Positions 42,735-52,775 are shown, counted from the first letter of the stretch. The stretch is DNA of 64,000 nt from an uncultured Hyphomicrobiales bacterium (GCA_903825465.1 CAIKAR010000005.1:1-64000), one strand, 5' to 3'. Numbers and translations are program-made. The notes: a model not told the origin generated them from the sequence alone.

Positions 42735-44672
42735 ATGGCCCAATCACGCAACCGCTATGGCGCGTCGCGCCGCGCGTTCATCGGAGGGACGGCGGGGGCG
42801 ATCCTCGCGCCGGGAGCCCTTCGCGCGCAAGGCCTGGCGGGCGGCTTCCACCGGATCGACCCGCGATTGATGATCGCGCCCGAACTCGCCTGGGACTGGA
42901 ACATGTTCAAGGCTCAGGGCGGCCCAACCTACGCGGGCAGCGCGGGATGGAAGCGCTACACGGATTTTCTCGTGAACAAGATGGGCGAATTCGGCGCCGT
43001 CGATCTCGACCACGTCGATATTCCCTACGACCATTATATCGTCGACGACTGGCCGGACAGGCGAACGCACCTGCACGCCTCGGACATGGCGGTGGAAAAA
43101 CTCGTCACCGACGGCTCGCCGGTGCCGGTCGTGGCGTCCTACGGCATGACATCGGGCTTCACGCCGCCCGAAGGCGTCACCGCGCCGATGATTTTCTTCG
43201 ATCCCGAGCGCCCTCCGGCGGCCGCCGACATCGCCGGGAAAATCCTCGTCTGCGCCACCGCGCCCTACCCCGCGCCGCCCTATTCGGCGGCGTTTCTCGA
43301 CAACTACACGCTCTCCGACTACGAATGGCGCTCGCCCGGCAAGTGGGAGAAGTTGTTCGTTCCGCCGCCAACGAACATCGTCACGTCGTACCATTGCCGC
43401 TGGGTCTGGAATCAACTGAACGGCTTCGCCGCGAAGGGCATCGAGGGCAAGGCGGCCGGCATCGTCGTTGTTTACGACCTCTCGCCGGGCGCGGCGCTCG
43501 GCCTCATCCAGCGCAGCGTCTACACCGCCAACGGCAAGGCCGGCCTCGACGCGAAATACATCAATTGTCCGACGCTGGCGCTCGACCGCGTCAATGGCGC
43601 CAAGGCGATCGCCGACGCGAAGGCGGGCAAGTCGGCGACGCTGACGTTGACCGCGCGGTTCCAGCGCGAGGTTGGCCGCGCCTTCATCGCGCATTTGCCC
43701 GGCAAAAACTACGGCACGCCCGCCGACGAGCAGGTGCTGCTCGCCACGCACACCGACGCCATGTCGCTGATCGAGGAGAACGGCGGGCTCGGCATGCTCG
43801 GCATCATGAGCTATTTCAACAAAATCCCGAAGGCCGCGCGCGACCGGACGCTCGTGTTCTATTTCGACTGCCGCCACTTCATGCCCGGCGGCGAGGGCTC
43901 ATGGCCGCAATTCGATTATTATTCGATCCATCCGGAAAAACTGAAAACCATCGTCGCCACGCTCGGCATGGAGCACATGGGCGGGCGTCAGACCGTCGAG
44001 ACCGGCCCCGGCGGGAACGACTATCGTTATTCCACGGAAACGCCGGAAAACGGCGGCGTCATCACCAGCCTCATCGACGTCAACAACAACAACACCTGGC
44101 TGGTGGAGGCGATCGCGCGCGCCGCGACCGACAACAAATGGCCCCGCGTCGATGTCAAGGCCGGCCCCGTCGCGCCCGGGGTCAACGGCGGCTTTCAGGG
44201 CAAGGTGAAAAGTCCGATGAACAAGGGCCGCGACTTCGATATCCCCGGCCTCGGCCTCGCCGGCGACTGGCCCGGCGGCTGGACCCAAACCTTCGCGCAG
44301 ATCGACACCGAGGCCGGCGCGCATGGCTTCGACCAACATTATTTCATGCGGCAGGTCGAGGGATTGTCGCAGATCGCGGGCGATCTCATGCGGGTCAAGC
44401 CGCTGACCATCGATCTGGGCTGGGGAAAGCTGAAGTCGGCGCTCGCCAATGCGAAAGACGCCGATTTCGCCGCGCCCGGCGAAGCCTCGGCGGGCCGAAA
44501 GGCGCTGGTGGGCGAATATACCGCAGCCTTCCGCCACATGGAGGCGGGCGACCTCGGCGCGGCGAAGACGGCGCTGAAAGGCTTGGCGGAAAACGTCGAC
44601 AAGACGATCGCCGGGGGCGCGCGCGGCGAAGCGGCGGCGGCAATCGACGCGCAAAAGGCGAAGCTGGGATAA
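42735..44672 (+). CDS. Tat-exported M28-like peptidase-fold protein
   Basis: The 645-aa product starts at ATG 42735 and opens with a Tat signal, SRRAFIGGTAGAILAPGALRAQ. The middle holds a PA-like insert (about 100-300), and then an M28 zinc-peptidase-like core with ATHTDAMSLIEENGG and VFYFDCRHFMPGGEG. Sequence between is unlike well-studied aminopeptidases, and some zinc ligands are hard to place, so peptidase activity is uncertain. The C-terminal 100 residues are Ala-rich and helical (LAENVDKTIAGGARGEAAAAIDAQKA). It stands alone upstream of the nfuA-like gene. Confidence 0.68.
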   Translation: MAQSRNRYGASRRAFIGGTAGAILAPGALRAQGLAGGFHRIDPRLMIAPELAWDWNMFKAQGGPTYAGSAGWKRYTDFLVNKMGEFGAVDLDHVDIPYDHYIVDDWPDRRTHLHASDMAVEKLVTDGSPVPVVASYGMTSGFTPPEGVTAPMIFFDPERPPAAADIAGKILVCATAPYPAPPYSAAFLDNYTLSDYEWRSPGKWEKLFVPPPTNIVTSYHCRWVWNQLNGFAAKGIEGKAAGIVVVYDLSPGAALGLIQRSVYTANGKAGLDAKYINCPTLALDRVNGAKAIADAKAGKSATLTLTARFQREVGRAFIAHLPGKNYGTPADEQVLLATHTDAMSLIEENGGLGMLGIMSYFNKIPKAARDRTLVFYFDCRHFMPGGEGSWPQFDYYSIHPEKLKTIVATLGMEHMGGRQTVETGPGGNDYRYSTETPENGGVITSLIDVNNNNTWLVEAIARAATDNKWPRVDVKAGPVAPGVNGGFQGKVKSPMNKGRDFDIPGLGLAGDWPGGWTQTFAQIDTEAGAHGFDQHYFMRQVEGLSQIAGDLMRVKPLTIDLGWGKLKSALANAKDADFAAPGEASAGRKALVGEYTAAFRHMEAGDLGAAKTALKGLAENVDKTIAGGARGEAAAAIDAQKAKLG

Positions 44673-44775
44673 GCCGCGACCCGCTGGCAACGTCTGGTTT
44701 GCGGCGACGCTGGCGCGCGATATATAGTAGGTTTCAATCGCCGCCGGCCTTGAACCGGCGATCGAGGAGAGAGCC

Positions 44776-45333
44776 ATGTTCATCCAGTCCGAAGCGACCC
44801 CCAATCCCGCCACGTTGAAATTCCTGCCCGGCCAGCCGGTGCTGCCCGAAGGCGCGCTCGATTTGCGCGACACCGAGGCCGCCGAGCGCTCGCCGCTGGC
44901 CAGCGCGCTGTTTTCGATCAAGGGCGTCTCCGGGGTGTTTCTCGGTCCAGACTTCATTTCCGTCACCAAATCCGACGGCGAATGGCAGACGCTGAAGCCG
45001 ATGGTGCTCGGCGCCATTCTCGAACACTACACATCGGGCCAGCCTATTTTGCGCGAGGGCGCGCAGGCCCCCGCCGCGGACGCGGAATTCTTCGATCCCA
45101 AGGACGCCGAGATCGTGGAAACCATCAAGGAACTGCTGGAATCGCGCGTGCGCCCGGCGGTGGCGGGCGATGGCGGCGACATCACCTTTCGCGGATTCAG
45201 GGATGGCATTGTCTATCTTGAGATGAAGGGCTCGTGCTCGGGCTGTCCCTCGTCCACCGCGACGCTCAAGAATGGCGTGCAGAACCTGATGCGGCATTTC
45301 CTGCCCGAGGTTGTCGCGGTGGAGCAGATTTGA
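44776..45333 (+). CDS. NifU-like Fe-S scaffold/carrier, NFU1-type
   Basis: Fe-S carrier delivering clusters to apo-enzymes. The 185-aa product has the N-terminal Nfu_N domain (MFIQSEATPNPATLKFLPGQPVL to about 88) and the C-terminal NifU domain with RPAVAGDGGDI and the cluster motif CSGCPSS (Cys154, Cys157). GAGGAGAGAG precedes the ATG. Its stop overlaps the tsaB start (TTGA), the usual alphaproteobacterial order. Confidence 0.92.
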   Translation: MFIQSEATPNPATLKFLPGQPVLPEGALDLRDTEAAERSPLASALFSIKGVSGVFLGPDFISVTKSDGEWQTLKPMVLGAILEHYTSGQPILREGAQAPAADAEFFDPKDAEIVETIKELLESRVRPAVAGDGGDITFRGFRDGIVYLEMKGSCSGCPSSTATLKNGVQNLMRHFLPEVVAVEQI

Positions 45334-46019
45334 GGCTTCTCGCCATCGACACAGCTCTGCCCGCCGTCTCCGTTTGCGTTCTCGACGACAGCGACAAGAT
45401 TCCGCTCGCCGTCGAAAGCGCGCCGATGACGCGCGGCCACGCCGAAGCGGTCATGCCGATGATCGAACGCGTCGTCGGCGCGGTCGAGGATGGATTCTCG
45501 ACCATCGACCGGATCGTGGCGACGACGGGGCCGGGCTCGTTCACCGGCATCCGCGTTGGGCTCGCGGCGGCGCGATCCATCGGTTTGGCGCTCGGCAAGC
45601 CGGTGGTCGGCGTCTCGACGCTGCGTGCCATCGCGACGCCGCTGATGCTGGCGCGCGGGGGGACGCCCGTGCTCGCTTGCATCGACGCGCGGCACGGCCA
45701 GGTTTACGCGCAATTGTTTTATGGCGGCGGCGCGTTGGACACCGCTCCCCGCGTGATGCCCGTGGCGGAGGCCGCCGCTCTCGCGAAAGGCGCGGGTTGC
45801 CGCCTCGCGGGGGACGCCGCGCCCGCCATCGCGAAAGCCGCTCTCGACATAGGCGCGCAGCTCGAAATCGCGAGCGACGCCGTCGCTCCCGATATCGCCT
45901 TCGTCGCGATGCTGGGCTTGTTGGTGGAGGTCGGAGACGGCCGGCCAAGGCCCGTTTATTTGAAGGCCGTGGACGCGACGCCGATGGCGACGTCGATGGC
46001 CAGGTCGATAGCACCGTGA
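45330..46019 (+). CDS. tsaB: tRNA threonylcarbamoyladenosine synthesis protein TsaB
   Basis: Partner of TsaD and TsaE in making t6A37 of ANN-decoding tRNAs. The 229-aa product opens LLAIDTALPAVSVCVLDD and has TTGPGSFTGIRVGLAAARSIGLALGKPVVGVSTL, the family signature. It starts at TTG 45330 within the upstream stop (TTGA); no better start exists, since the frame upstream is inside the nfuA-like gene. rimI follows seven bases after the stop. Confidence 0.92.
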   Translation: MRLLAIDTALPAVSVCVLDDSDKIPLAVESAPMTRGHAEAVMPMIERVVGAVEDGFSTIDRIVATTGPGSFTGIRVGLAAARSIGLALGKPVVGVSTLRAIATPLMLARGGTPVLACIDARHGQVYAQLFYGGGALDTAPRVMPVAEAAALAKGAGCRLAGDAAPAIAKAALDIGAQLEIASDAVAPDIAFVAMLGLLVEVGDGRPRPVYLKAVDATPMATSMARSIAP

Positions 46020-46026
46020 CGCCCCA

Positions 46027-46512
46027 ATGATGGCGCTGTGGCGTTTTCTCGCGGGCGGGACACGGATCGATATCGGTCCGCTTCGCCGGGCCGACATCGA
46101 GGCTTGCGCGATCATCCACGCGGCCGCCTTTCATCGCGGCTGGGGCGCCGACGAAATCGCCGCTTTGCTCGCCGAGCCCTCGGTCGCGGCGGCCGCGGCG
46201 ACGCGCTCCGGCGCGTTGGCTGGTTTTGTCCTGTCGCGCAGGGCGGCGGACGAAGCCGAAATCCTGACCATCGCCGTTGCGAAGAAATTTCGCGGCGCGG
46301 GCGTCGGACGCGCGCTGCTCGACGACCATCTCGCCACATTGGTCCGGCTGGGCGCCAAACAGCTGTTTCTCGAAGTCGATGGCGGCAACAAGGCGGCGCT
46401 GGCGCTTTATGCCCGCGCCGGGTTCACGCGGGTCGGCGAGCGCAAAGCGTATTACACCGCCAAAAACGCCCCCCCGGCGACGGCGTTGATCCTGAAGCGG
46501 GCGCTCGCGTGA
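46027..46512 (+). CDS. rimI: RimI-type ribosomal protein N-acetyltransferase
   Basis: GNAT acetyltransferase that modifies the N-terminus of S18 in E. coli. The 161-aa product has the GNAT fold with EILTIAVAKKFRGAGVGRALLDDHL, containing the acetyl-CoA loop, and FLEVDGGNKAALALYARAGFTRVGERKAYY. It lies seven bases from tsaB and 76 bases before miaB. A second ATG directly follows the first, so the start may be 46030. Confidence 0.88.
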   Translation: MMALWRFLAGGTRIDIGPLRRADIEACAIIHAAAFHRGWGADEIAALLAEPSVAAAAATRSGALAGFVLSRRAADEAEILTIAVAKKFRGAGVGRALLDDHLATLVRLGAKQLFLEVDGGNKAALALYARAGFTRVGERKAYYTAKNAPPATALILKRALA

Positions 46513-46588
46513 GCGGTTTCCCTCGCCGCCCGCGTTCCGCTAAACAACGCGTCCCGAAAGCGTCCCGTTCACAGGCCGAAAGCCAGCC

Positions 46589-47950
46589 ATGACCACGCCC
46601 GCCCCCGCCGCCAGCCGCAAGGTCTTCGTCAAGTCCTACGGCTGCCAGATGAACGTCTACGACGCCGAGCGCATGAAGGACGCGCTGGCGGGCGAGGGCT
46701 ATTCGGAAGCGTCCGTTATCGAGGACGCCGACCTCGTCATCCTCAACACCTGCCACATCCGCGAGCGCGCGACCGAGAAAGTGTTTTCCGAACTCGGCAA
46801 GGTCCGCGAGGTCCATGACGCCCGCGCGGCGCGCGGCGAAAAAACCATGATCGCGGTCGCCGGCTGCGTCGCGCAGGCCGAAGGCGGCGAAATTCTCCGC
46901 CGGCAAGCCGCCGTCGATCTGGTCGTTGGACCGCAAAGCTATCACCGCCTCCCCGACCTCTTGCGCCGCGCTGAATCAGGCGCGCGCGTCGTCGAAACGG
47001 AGTTTCCGCCCGAGGACAAGTTCGACCACCTCGCCGCGCCGAGCCCGACCGCGATCAGGGGCCGCGGCGTGGCGGCCTTCGTCACCATCCAGGAGGGTTG
47101 CGACAAGTTCTGCTCGTTCTGTGTCGTGCCTTTCACGCGCGGCGCGGAGGCGTCGCGGCCGCTCGCGCGCGTCGTCGAGGATGTCAAGCGGCTCGCGGAC
47201 GCCGGCGTCGCGGAGGTAACGCTGCTCGGCCAGAACGTCAACGCGTACCATGGCCTCGACGAGGGCGGCGCGACGCGCGGGTTGCGGTCGCTGATCGAAC
47301 GCCTCGCCGGGATCGACGCGCTCAAGCGCATTCGCTACACGACGAGCCATCCCAACGATTTCAGCGGCGACCTGATCGCGGCGCACCGCGACATCGACAA
47401 GCTCATGCCCTTCGTCCACTTGCCGGTCCAGTCTGGTTCCGACCGCGTGTTGAAGGCGATGAACCGCAAGCACGATGTCGCGAAATTCATGGGGATCGTC
47501 GATGAACTGCGCGCCGCGCGCGCCGGCATCGCGTTGTCGTCCGATTTCATCGTTGGATTTCCCGGCGAAACCGAAGCCGACTTCGAAGCGACGCTTGAGC
47601 TGATGCGCCAAACGGGCATGGCGAGCGCGTTTTCGTTCAAATATTCGCCTCGGCCGGGCACAAAGGCGGCGGAATTGGCGGAGCAGGTCCCCGAAGCGGT
47701 CAAAGCGGAGCGGCTGGCGCGGCTTCAGGCGCAGGAAATTCAGCAAAGACAGGCATTCAACGCGGCGACGGTCGGTCGCGTCGTCGATGTGCTGTTCGAG
47801 AAAAAGGGCCGGCACGCCGGTCAAATCGGAGGCAAGTCGCCCTGGTTGCAAGCGGTTCACGCGGATGGGCCCGAGGATTTGATCGGCCGCGTCGCGTCTG
47901 TCAAAATAACGTCGACGAAACCGAATTCCCTCGCGGGGGAATTGGTGTGA
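46589..47950 (+). CDS. miaB: tRNA-2-methylthio-N6-dimethylallyladenosine synthase MiaB
   Basis: Radical-SAM methylthiotransferase acting on i6A37 of tRNA. The 453-aa product has the N-terminal UPF0004 domain with cluster cysteines Cys19 (SYGCQMN), Cys55 (NTCHIRE) and Cys93 (AGCVAQAE), the radical-SAM motif [17 protein letters not shown], and a C-terminal TRAM domain from about residue 385. It begins the miaB-phoH-ybeY-corC-lnt block; in many Rhizobiales a Fur-family gene lies between rimI and miaB, absent here. Confidence 0.96.
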   Translation: MTTPAPAASRKVFVKSYGCQMNVYDAERMKDALAGEGYSEASVIEDADLVILNTCHIRERATEKVFSELGKVREVHDARAARGEKTMIAVAGCVAQAEGGEILRRQAAVDLVVGPQSYHRLPDLLRRAESGARVVETEFPPEDKFDHLAAPSPTAIRGRGVAAFVTIQEGCDKFCSFCVVPFTRGAEASRPLARVVEDVKRLADAGVAEVTLLGQNVNAYHGLDEGGATRGLRSLIERLAGIDALKRIRYTTSHPNDFSGDLIAAHRDIDKLMPFVHLPVQSGSDRVLKAMNRKHDVAKFMGIVDELRAARAGIALSSDFIVGFPGETEADFEATLELMRQTGMASAFSFKYSPRPGTKAAELAEQVPEAVKAERLARLQAQEIQQRQAFNAATVGRVVDVLFEKKGRHAGQIGGKSPWLQAVHADGPEDLIGRVASVKITSTKPNSLAGELV

Positions 47951-47996
47951 TATGGTTTGATTCTCGAACCTCACCATCCGGACCGGAGGCCACGCA

Positions 47997-49049
47997 TTGA
48001 GCCGAGCCGACACGCGGACCACCCCGGCGCCGCAAGCGCGCCATGTCTTGTCGCCGCCCGCCGAACTCAGGCTCGCCTTCGATGACAACAAGCTCGCGTC
48101 GGAAGTCTTCGGCCAGTACGACCAGAATATCGCCAAAATCGAGCATCGGCTGGGCGTCATCGCCAGCGCCAGCGGCAATCACGTCGTCATCAAGGGGCCG
48201 GCGGAGGCTTGCGGCCGGGCGCGCCGCGTTTTCGAAAGCCTTTACGAGCGGGTGCGCCAGGGCCAGGCGATCACGCTTGGCGACGTCGATGGAACCATCG
48301 CGGAAATCGGCTTGCAGGGCACGTTGTTTCCAGCGGGGGAGCCGGAGGGCGCGCGCGTTCATTTCGACCAGATCGCCACGCGCAAGCGCGGCGGCGTGCG
48401 CGCGCGGAATTTGGCGCAGGACACTTATCTGAAGTTGCTCAAGCGGCACGAACTCGTCTTCGCCGAAGGACCGGCGGGCACCGGCAAAACATGGCTCGCG
48501 GTGGGACAAGCGGTGAGCCTGCTTGAACAGGGCGTCGTGGACCGCCTCATCCTGTCGCGCCCCGCCGTCGAAGCGGGCGAACGGCTCGGCTTTCTGCCCG
48601 GCGACATGCGCGAAAAGGTCGATCCCTATCTGCGGCCGGTCTACGACGCGCTCTACGATTTCATGGATGGGCGCGCGGTTGAACGCGGCATGCAGACCGG
48701 CATGATCGAAGTGGCGCCGCTCGCCTTCATGCGCGGGCGCACGCTGACCCGCGCCATTGTGCTGCTCGACGAGGCGCAAAACACCACGTCGATGCAAATG
48801 AAGATGTTCCTGACCCGGCTTGGCGAGGGCTCGCGCATGATCGTCACCGGCGATCCCTCGCAAATCGATCTGCCGCCGGGCCAGAAATCCGGCCTCGTGG
48901 AGGCGGTTCGCCTGCTGAGCGGCGTCGAGGGCATCGGCCATGTGCGGTTTTCGGGCGCGGATGTCGTGCGCCACGACCTCGTGCGGCGCATCGTCGCGGC
49001 CTACGAGGGAGCGGGAAATCCGCCCGAGCGAAATGCCGCTGGAAGTTGA
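47997..49049 (+). CDS. phoH: PhoH-family ATPase
   Basis: PhoH-like P-loop ATPase associated with YbeY in ribosome and RNA quality control. The 350-aa product has an N-terminal KH-like region (about 25-90), Walker A VFAEGPAGTGKTWLA, ILSRPAVEAGERLGFLPGDM and Walker B TRAIVLLDEAQNTT. The start is TTG 47997, with GGAGG seven bases upstream. It overlaps ybeY by 17 bases. Confidence 0.94.
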   Translation: MSRADTRTTPAPQARHVLSPPAELRLAFDDNKLASEVFGQYDQNIAKIEHRLGVIASASGNHVVIKGPAEACGRARRVFESLYERVRQGQAITLGDVDGTIAEIGLQGTLFPAGEPEGARVHFDQIATRKRGGVRARNLAQDTYLKLLKRHELVFAEGPAGTGKTWLAVGQAVSLLEQGVVDRLILSRPAVEAGERLGFLPGDMREKVDPYLRPVYDALYDFMDGRAVERGMQTGMIEVAPLAFMRGRTLTRAIVLLDEAQNTTSMQMKMFLTRLGEGSRMIVTGDPSQIDLPPGQKSGLVEAVRLLSGVEGIGHVRFSGADVVRHDLVRRIVAAYEGAGNPPERNAAGS

Positions 49050-49518
49050 CATCATCGTCGAGGCCGAAGGCTGGAACGCCGTTGCCGACATCGACGCGCT
49101 CGCCCGCCGCGCGGCGGCGGCGGCCGTCGACATCGACGACGCCGAGATCGAGGACGGCGAGGCGCTCGACATCCTGTTGTGCGACGACGCGCGCATCCGC
49201 GAATTGAACCGGAATTTCCGGGGCCTCGACAAGCCCACCAACGTGCTGTCTTTTCCGGCGCCCGACATGCCGGGCCAGAGCGCGCTCGGCGACATCGCGG
49301 TCGCCTGGGAAACCGTTTCGCGCGAAGCCCTGGCGGAGGGCAAAACCGTCGCCGACCATTTCGCCCACATGGTCGTCCACGGCGTGTTGCACCTGTTGGG
49401 CCACGACCACGAAATGGACGGCGAGGCCGAGGAGATGGAGGCGCTTGAACGCGCGGCGCTGAAGGGCCTGGGGATCGCCGATCCCTATGGCGACGATGTC
49501 GCGGAGCACGCTCCATGA
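49033..49518 (+). CDS. ybeY: Endoribonuclease YbeY
   Basis: Metal-dependent endoribonuclease for 16S rRNA maturation and late 30S quality control. The 161-aa product starts at ATG 49033, inside the phoH end. The zinc site is HMVVHGVLHLLGHDHEMDGEAEEME (HGxLHLxGHDH), preceded by LNRNFRGLDKPTNVLSFP. Its stop overlaps the corC start (ATGA). Confidence 0.95.
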   Translation: MPLEVDIIVEAEGWNAVADIDALARRAAAAAVDIDDAEIEDGEALDILLCDDARIRELNRNFRGLDKPTNVLSFPAPDMPGQSALGDIAVAWETVSREALAEGKTVADHFAHMVVHGVLHLLGHDHEMDGEAEEMEALERAALKGLGIADPYGDDVAEHAP

Positions 49519-50477
49519 GCGCGTCCGACAACGCCGGCGCCCAGCCGCGGGGCGGCCTGTTCGAACGGCTGCGCTCGCTGTTCGGCTTCGAAGGCGCCAC
49601 GCCGCGCGAGGATGTCGAGGAGGCGATCGCCGAGGCGACGCGCGACGGCGGATTCAGCGAGAAGGAAACCGCCATCCTCAAGAACGTGCTGTCGCTGCAC
49701 GAATTGCGCGTGGCCGACGTGCTCGTGCCGCGCGCCGACATCGTGGCGGTGGAGCTTGGTCAAACGCTCGGCGAGATATTGTCGGTGTTTCGCGCCGCGA
49801 GCCACTCGCGGCTTCCCGTCTATTCCGAAACGCTCGACGACCCCAGGGGCATGGTCCACATCCTCGACTTTGTGGATTTTCTCGCGCGCTCGGCGGAGCA
49901 GCGCCGCCCGAGGTCGGCCGAAGGCGCGGAATCGGCGGCCACAGCCGCCGCGCGGGGCGGCCTGGATCTCTCGCTGCCTCTGTCGCAGGCCAACATCCTG
50001 CGGCCGGTGCTCTACGCGCCACGTTCGATGCCGGCGCTCGACCTGTTGATAAAGATGCAGGCGAGCCGCACGCACATGGCTCTCGTCATCGACGAATACG
50101 GCGGCACGGACGGCCTTGTTTCCATCGAGGACATCATGGAGACGATTGTCGGCGACATCGAGGACGAGCACGACGAGAGCGGCGCGCACGTCATCGAGAC
50201 GGCGCCCGACGGCGCGCTGACGATGAGCGCCCGCGCGCCGCTGGACGCCGTCGCCGAAAAACTCGGGGCGCCGCTCGCGAGCGCGGAGGCGCGCGAGGAT
50301 ATCGACACCATCGGCGGCCTCGTCGCCTCCGCGGCCGGCCGCCTGCCCGCGCGCGGCGAAATCATCCGGCTTTCGCCGACGCTCGAAGCGGAAATCGTCG
50401 ACGCCGACCCGCGCAAACTGAAGCGGGTGAGGTTGCGCAGGATCGCCGAGGAGCCTTCCGACGACAACAGCGGTTGA
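49515..50477 (+). CDS. corC: CBS-domain protein of the hemolysin C/CorC family
   Basis: Cytoplasmic CBS-pair protein related to CorC/TlyC, linked to Mg or Co efflux and, in this operon, to envelope lipids. The 320-aa product has an N-terminal segment, two CBS domains (VLVPRADIVAVELGQTLGEILSVFRAASHSRLPVY; MALVIDEYGGTDGLVSIEDIMETIVGDIEDEHDE), and a C-terminal CorC_HlyC domain (about 230-310). It has no membrane segments. Coupled to ybeY by ATGA, and followed after about 95 bases by lnt. Confidence 0.93.
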   Translation: MSASDNAGAQPRGGLFERLRSLFGFEGATPREDVEEAIAEATRDGGFSEKETAILKNVLSLHELRVADVLVPRADIVAVELGQTLGEILSVFRAASHSRLPVYSETLDDPRGMVHILDFVDFLARSAEQRRPRSAEGAESAATAAARGGLDLSLPLSQANILRPVLYAPRSMPALDLLIKMQASRTHMALVIDEYGGTDGLVSIEDIMETIVGDIEDEHDESGAHVIETAPDGALTMSARAPLDAVAEKLGAPLASAEAREDIDTIGGLVASAAGRLPARGEIIRLSPTLEAEIVDADPRKLKRVRLRRIAEEPSDDNSG

Positions 50478-50572
50478 TTTCCGGAGGCGGATTGGATGGG
50501 CCACGCCCTCCCTCCGCCTTCGTTCCCTTGTAAGGTGACGTTCTTCGAATCAGCCGGGACCGGGATCGCGAT

Positions 50573-52219
50573 TTGACCTTCAACGCCTTCGGGAAGGCCG
50601 CCGATCTGGTCATATTGTCGTCGGGTTGGCGGCGGCGCGGCATCGCGTTTCTGGCGGGCGCCGTCGGCGCGCTGGCGATGGCGCCGGTCGATTTTTTTCC
50701 CGCCATGCTCGTCCCAATGATGGTCGCGGTCTGGCTGATCGACGGCATCGCGGCGGGTTCCGCGTCCGGACGAGCCTTCCCGCTGACCGAGGCTCGCGAG
50801 GCCGCGTGCGCGGGCTGGTGGCTCGGCTTTGGTTATTTCACCGCCGGCTTGTGGTGGCTCGGCGCGGCGATGCTGGTGGACGCCGATCAATTCGCGTGGG
50901 CTATTCCCCTCGCCTGTCTGGGCCTGCCGGCGGTGTTGGCCTGTTTCACCGCGGGCGGCTTCGCGGCGGCCCGGCTGTTGTGGAGCCCCGGGCCGGTTCG
51001 GCTGCTGGCGCTCGCGACGGGCATCGGCGGCTTCGAGTGGTTGCGCGGCCACGTCGCGACGGGCTTTCCGTGGAACGAATTCGGCATGGCTCTGGGCGGC
51101 AATCTGGTCCTCGCGCAATCCGCTTCGATGGTCGGCCTCTACGGACTGAACTTCATCGCGGTGGTTTTGTTCGCCGCGCCGGCCCTTCTACGCGATCCCC
51201 CCTCGCGACAGCGCTTCCGCGGCGGCGCTTTCGCGGTCAAACTCTGCCTCGCCGCCTTCGTCGTGCTTGGCGCGTTCGGCGCCGTCCGCCTGTCGGGCGG
51301 CCCCGTTGAAGACGTCCCCGGCGTGAAGCTGCGGCTCATGCAGCCCAATTTGCGGCAAGACAAATTCTTCAGCCCCGAGAACAAAGACAAGATACTGGAC
51401 CGTTACCTCTCGCTGTCGGACCGCGCGACGTCGCCGCAAACAACGGGGATCGCCGATGTCACCCATCTCGTTTGGCCGGAATCGGCGTTTCCCTTCATTC
51501 TCGCGCGCGACGCGGAAGCCTTGGCGCGGATATCCAAGTTTCTCGGACCCAAGGCGATCCTGATGACGGGGGCGGCGCGCATGATACCCGCCACCCGCGG
51601 CGAGCCTCCGGTTTTCTATAATTCCATCGAGGCGATGGATCAGGCGCGGGGAATATTCGCCGATTACGACAAAGTTCATCTCGTCCCGTTTGGCGAATAC
51701 CTGCCTTTCGACGGCATTCTGCGCCGGCTGGGCCTGCGCAATCTCGTCCACATTCCCGGCGGTTTCTCGCCGGGCCCGACCGGCCGGCTCATGACGATCC
51801 CCGGCCTGCCGCCGATCGCGGCGCTGGTCTGCTACGAAGCCGCGTTCTCCGGCGAGGTCGTGCCACCCGGCGGGGAGCGGCCCGGCGCGTTGTTGAACGT
51901 GTCCGACGACGGCTGGTACGGCGACACCGCCGGACCCTATCAACATTTCTCGCAGGCGAGGCTTCGCGCGATCGAGGAGGGCTTGCCGCTTGTGCGCGCG
52001 GCGACGACGGGCATAACCGCCTTCGTCGATCCCTATGGACGCGTGGTCTCGTCCCTGCCGCTCGGCGTCGAAGGCGTTCTGGACGGCGGCTTGCCAAAGT
52101 CGATCGCCGCGACTCCCTTCGCCAGATGGCCTCTGGCGGCCCCGCTTGGCCTGTTCATTCTCGCCCTCGCCGGGGCGCTCGCCGGGCGGACCCGCGCGGC
52201 GTCGTTCGGCAAAGACTAA
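50573..52219 (+). CDS. lnt: Apolipoprotein N-acyltransferase
   Basis: Inner-membrane enzyme that adds the third acyl chain to lipoproteins. The 548-aa product has an N-terminal membrane domain with several spans (about 20-230, e.g. FLAGAVGALAMAPVDFFPAM, LAIPLACLGLPAVLACF) and a periplasmic nitrilase-like domain with the triad Glu in VWPESAFPF, Lys in DYDKVHLVPFGEYLPF and Cys in ALVCYEAAFSGE, then a last span (LAAPLGLFILALAGAL). TTG at 50573 is the only in-frame start near the membrane domain. Confidence 0.95.
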   Translation: MTFNAFGKAADLVILSSGWRRRGIAFLAGAVGALAMAPVDFFPAMLVPMMVAVWLIDGIAAGSASGRAFPLTEAREAACAGWWLGFGYFTAGLWWLGAAMLVDADQFAWAIPLACLGLPAVLACFTAGGFAAARLLWSPGPVRLLALATGIGGFEWLRGHVATGFPWNEFGMALGGNLVLAQSASMVGLYGLNFIAVVLFAAPALLRDPPSRQRFRGGAFAVKLCLAAFVVLGAFGAVRLSGGPVEDVPGVKLRLMQPNLRQDKFFSPENKDKILDRYLSLSDRATSPQTTGIADVTHLVWPESAFPFILARDAEALARISKFLGPKAILMTGAARMIPATRGEPPVFYNSIEAMDQARGIFADYDKVHLVPFGEYLPFDGILRRLGLRNLVHIPGGFSPGPTGRLMTIPGLPPIAALVCYEAAFSGEVVPPGGERPGALLNVSDDGWYGDTAGPYQHFSQARLRAIEEGLPLVRAATTGITAFVDPYGRVVSSLPLGVEGVLDGGLPKSIAATPFARWPLAAPLGLFILALAGALAGRTRAASFGKD

Positions 52220-52331
52220 GTTGCGCGTCCCTGGATTATCGCGTAACGCGTGTGCAGCAATTGGCCGCTCTAGACGCGCGGACCTTGGTTGCCCCAATCT
52301 GCCCTGAAATCACCCCTGGAGCTTGGCGCAA

Positions 52332-52763
52332 GTGATCAAGAAGATACCCAATCCTATCGACAAACATGTGGGTAGTCGTGTTCGCATGAAGCGAATCTTG
52401 CTTGGCTATAGCCAGGAGAAGTTGGGTGAGGCCCTGGGTTTGACCTTTCAACAAGTGCAGAAATACGAGAAGGGCACGAATAGAATTGGCGCGAGCCGCC
52501 TGCAACAAATCGCGAAAATTCTGCAGGCGACGCCGGCGTTCTTTTTCGATGGATCGCCACAAGGCGAAACCATCGCCCACGAGGGATTCGCCGAGGCCCC
52601 ATCGAGCCAGTACATCGTCGATTCCATTTCCTCCGTCGAGGGGCTTCAACTCAATCGCGCCTTCGCCGGCGTCAAGGATGCAAAAGTTCGAAAACGCATT
52701 GTCGATCTCGTCGCCGCCATCGCGGATTCGCAAGTTGAAACGGCTGAAGGAAACAACGAATAG
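52332..52763 (+). CDS. XRE-family regulator upstream of metK
   Basis: Cytoplasmic DNA-binding regulator. GTG at 52332 is chosen: GGAG ends ten bases upstream, whereas the track TTG at 52323 is one base from it. The 143-aa product has the helix-turn-helix MKRILLGYSQEKLGEALGLTFQQVQKYEKGTNRIGASRLQQIAKIL and a C-terminal helical tail. This family is widespread and highly conserved in Alphaproteobacteria, commonly beside metK or lnt. Its targets are not certain; the inverted repeat at 52776 could be one. Region 52220-52331 shows no gene. Confidence 0.88.
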   Translation: MIKKIPNPIDKHVGSRVRMKRILLGYSQEKLGEALGLTFQQVQKYEKGTNRIGASRLQQIAKILQATPAFFFDGSPQGETIAHEGFAEAPSSQYIVDSISSVEGLQLNRAFAGVKDAKVRKRIVDLVAAIADSQVETAEGNNE

Positions 52764-52775
52764 CTCGGCGCGCCT

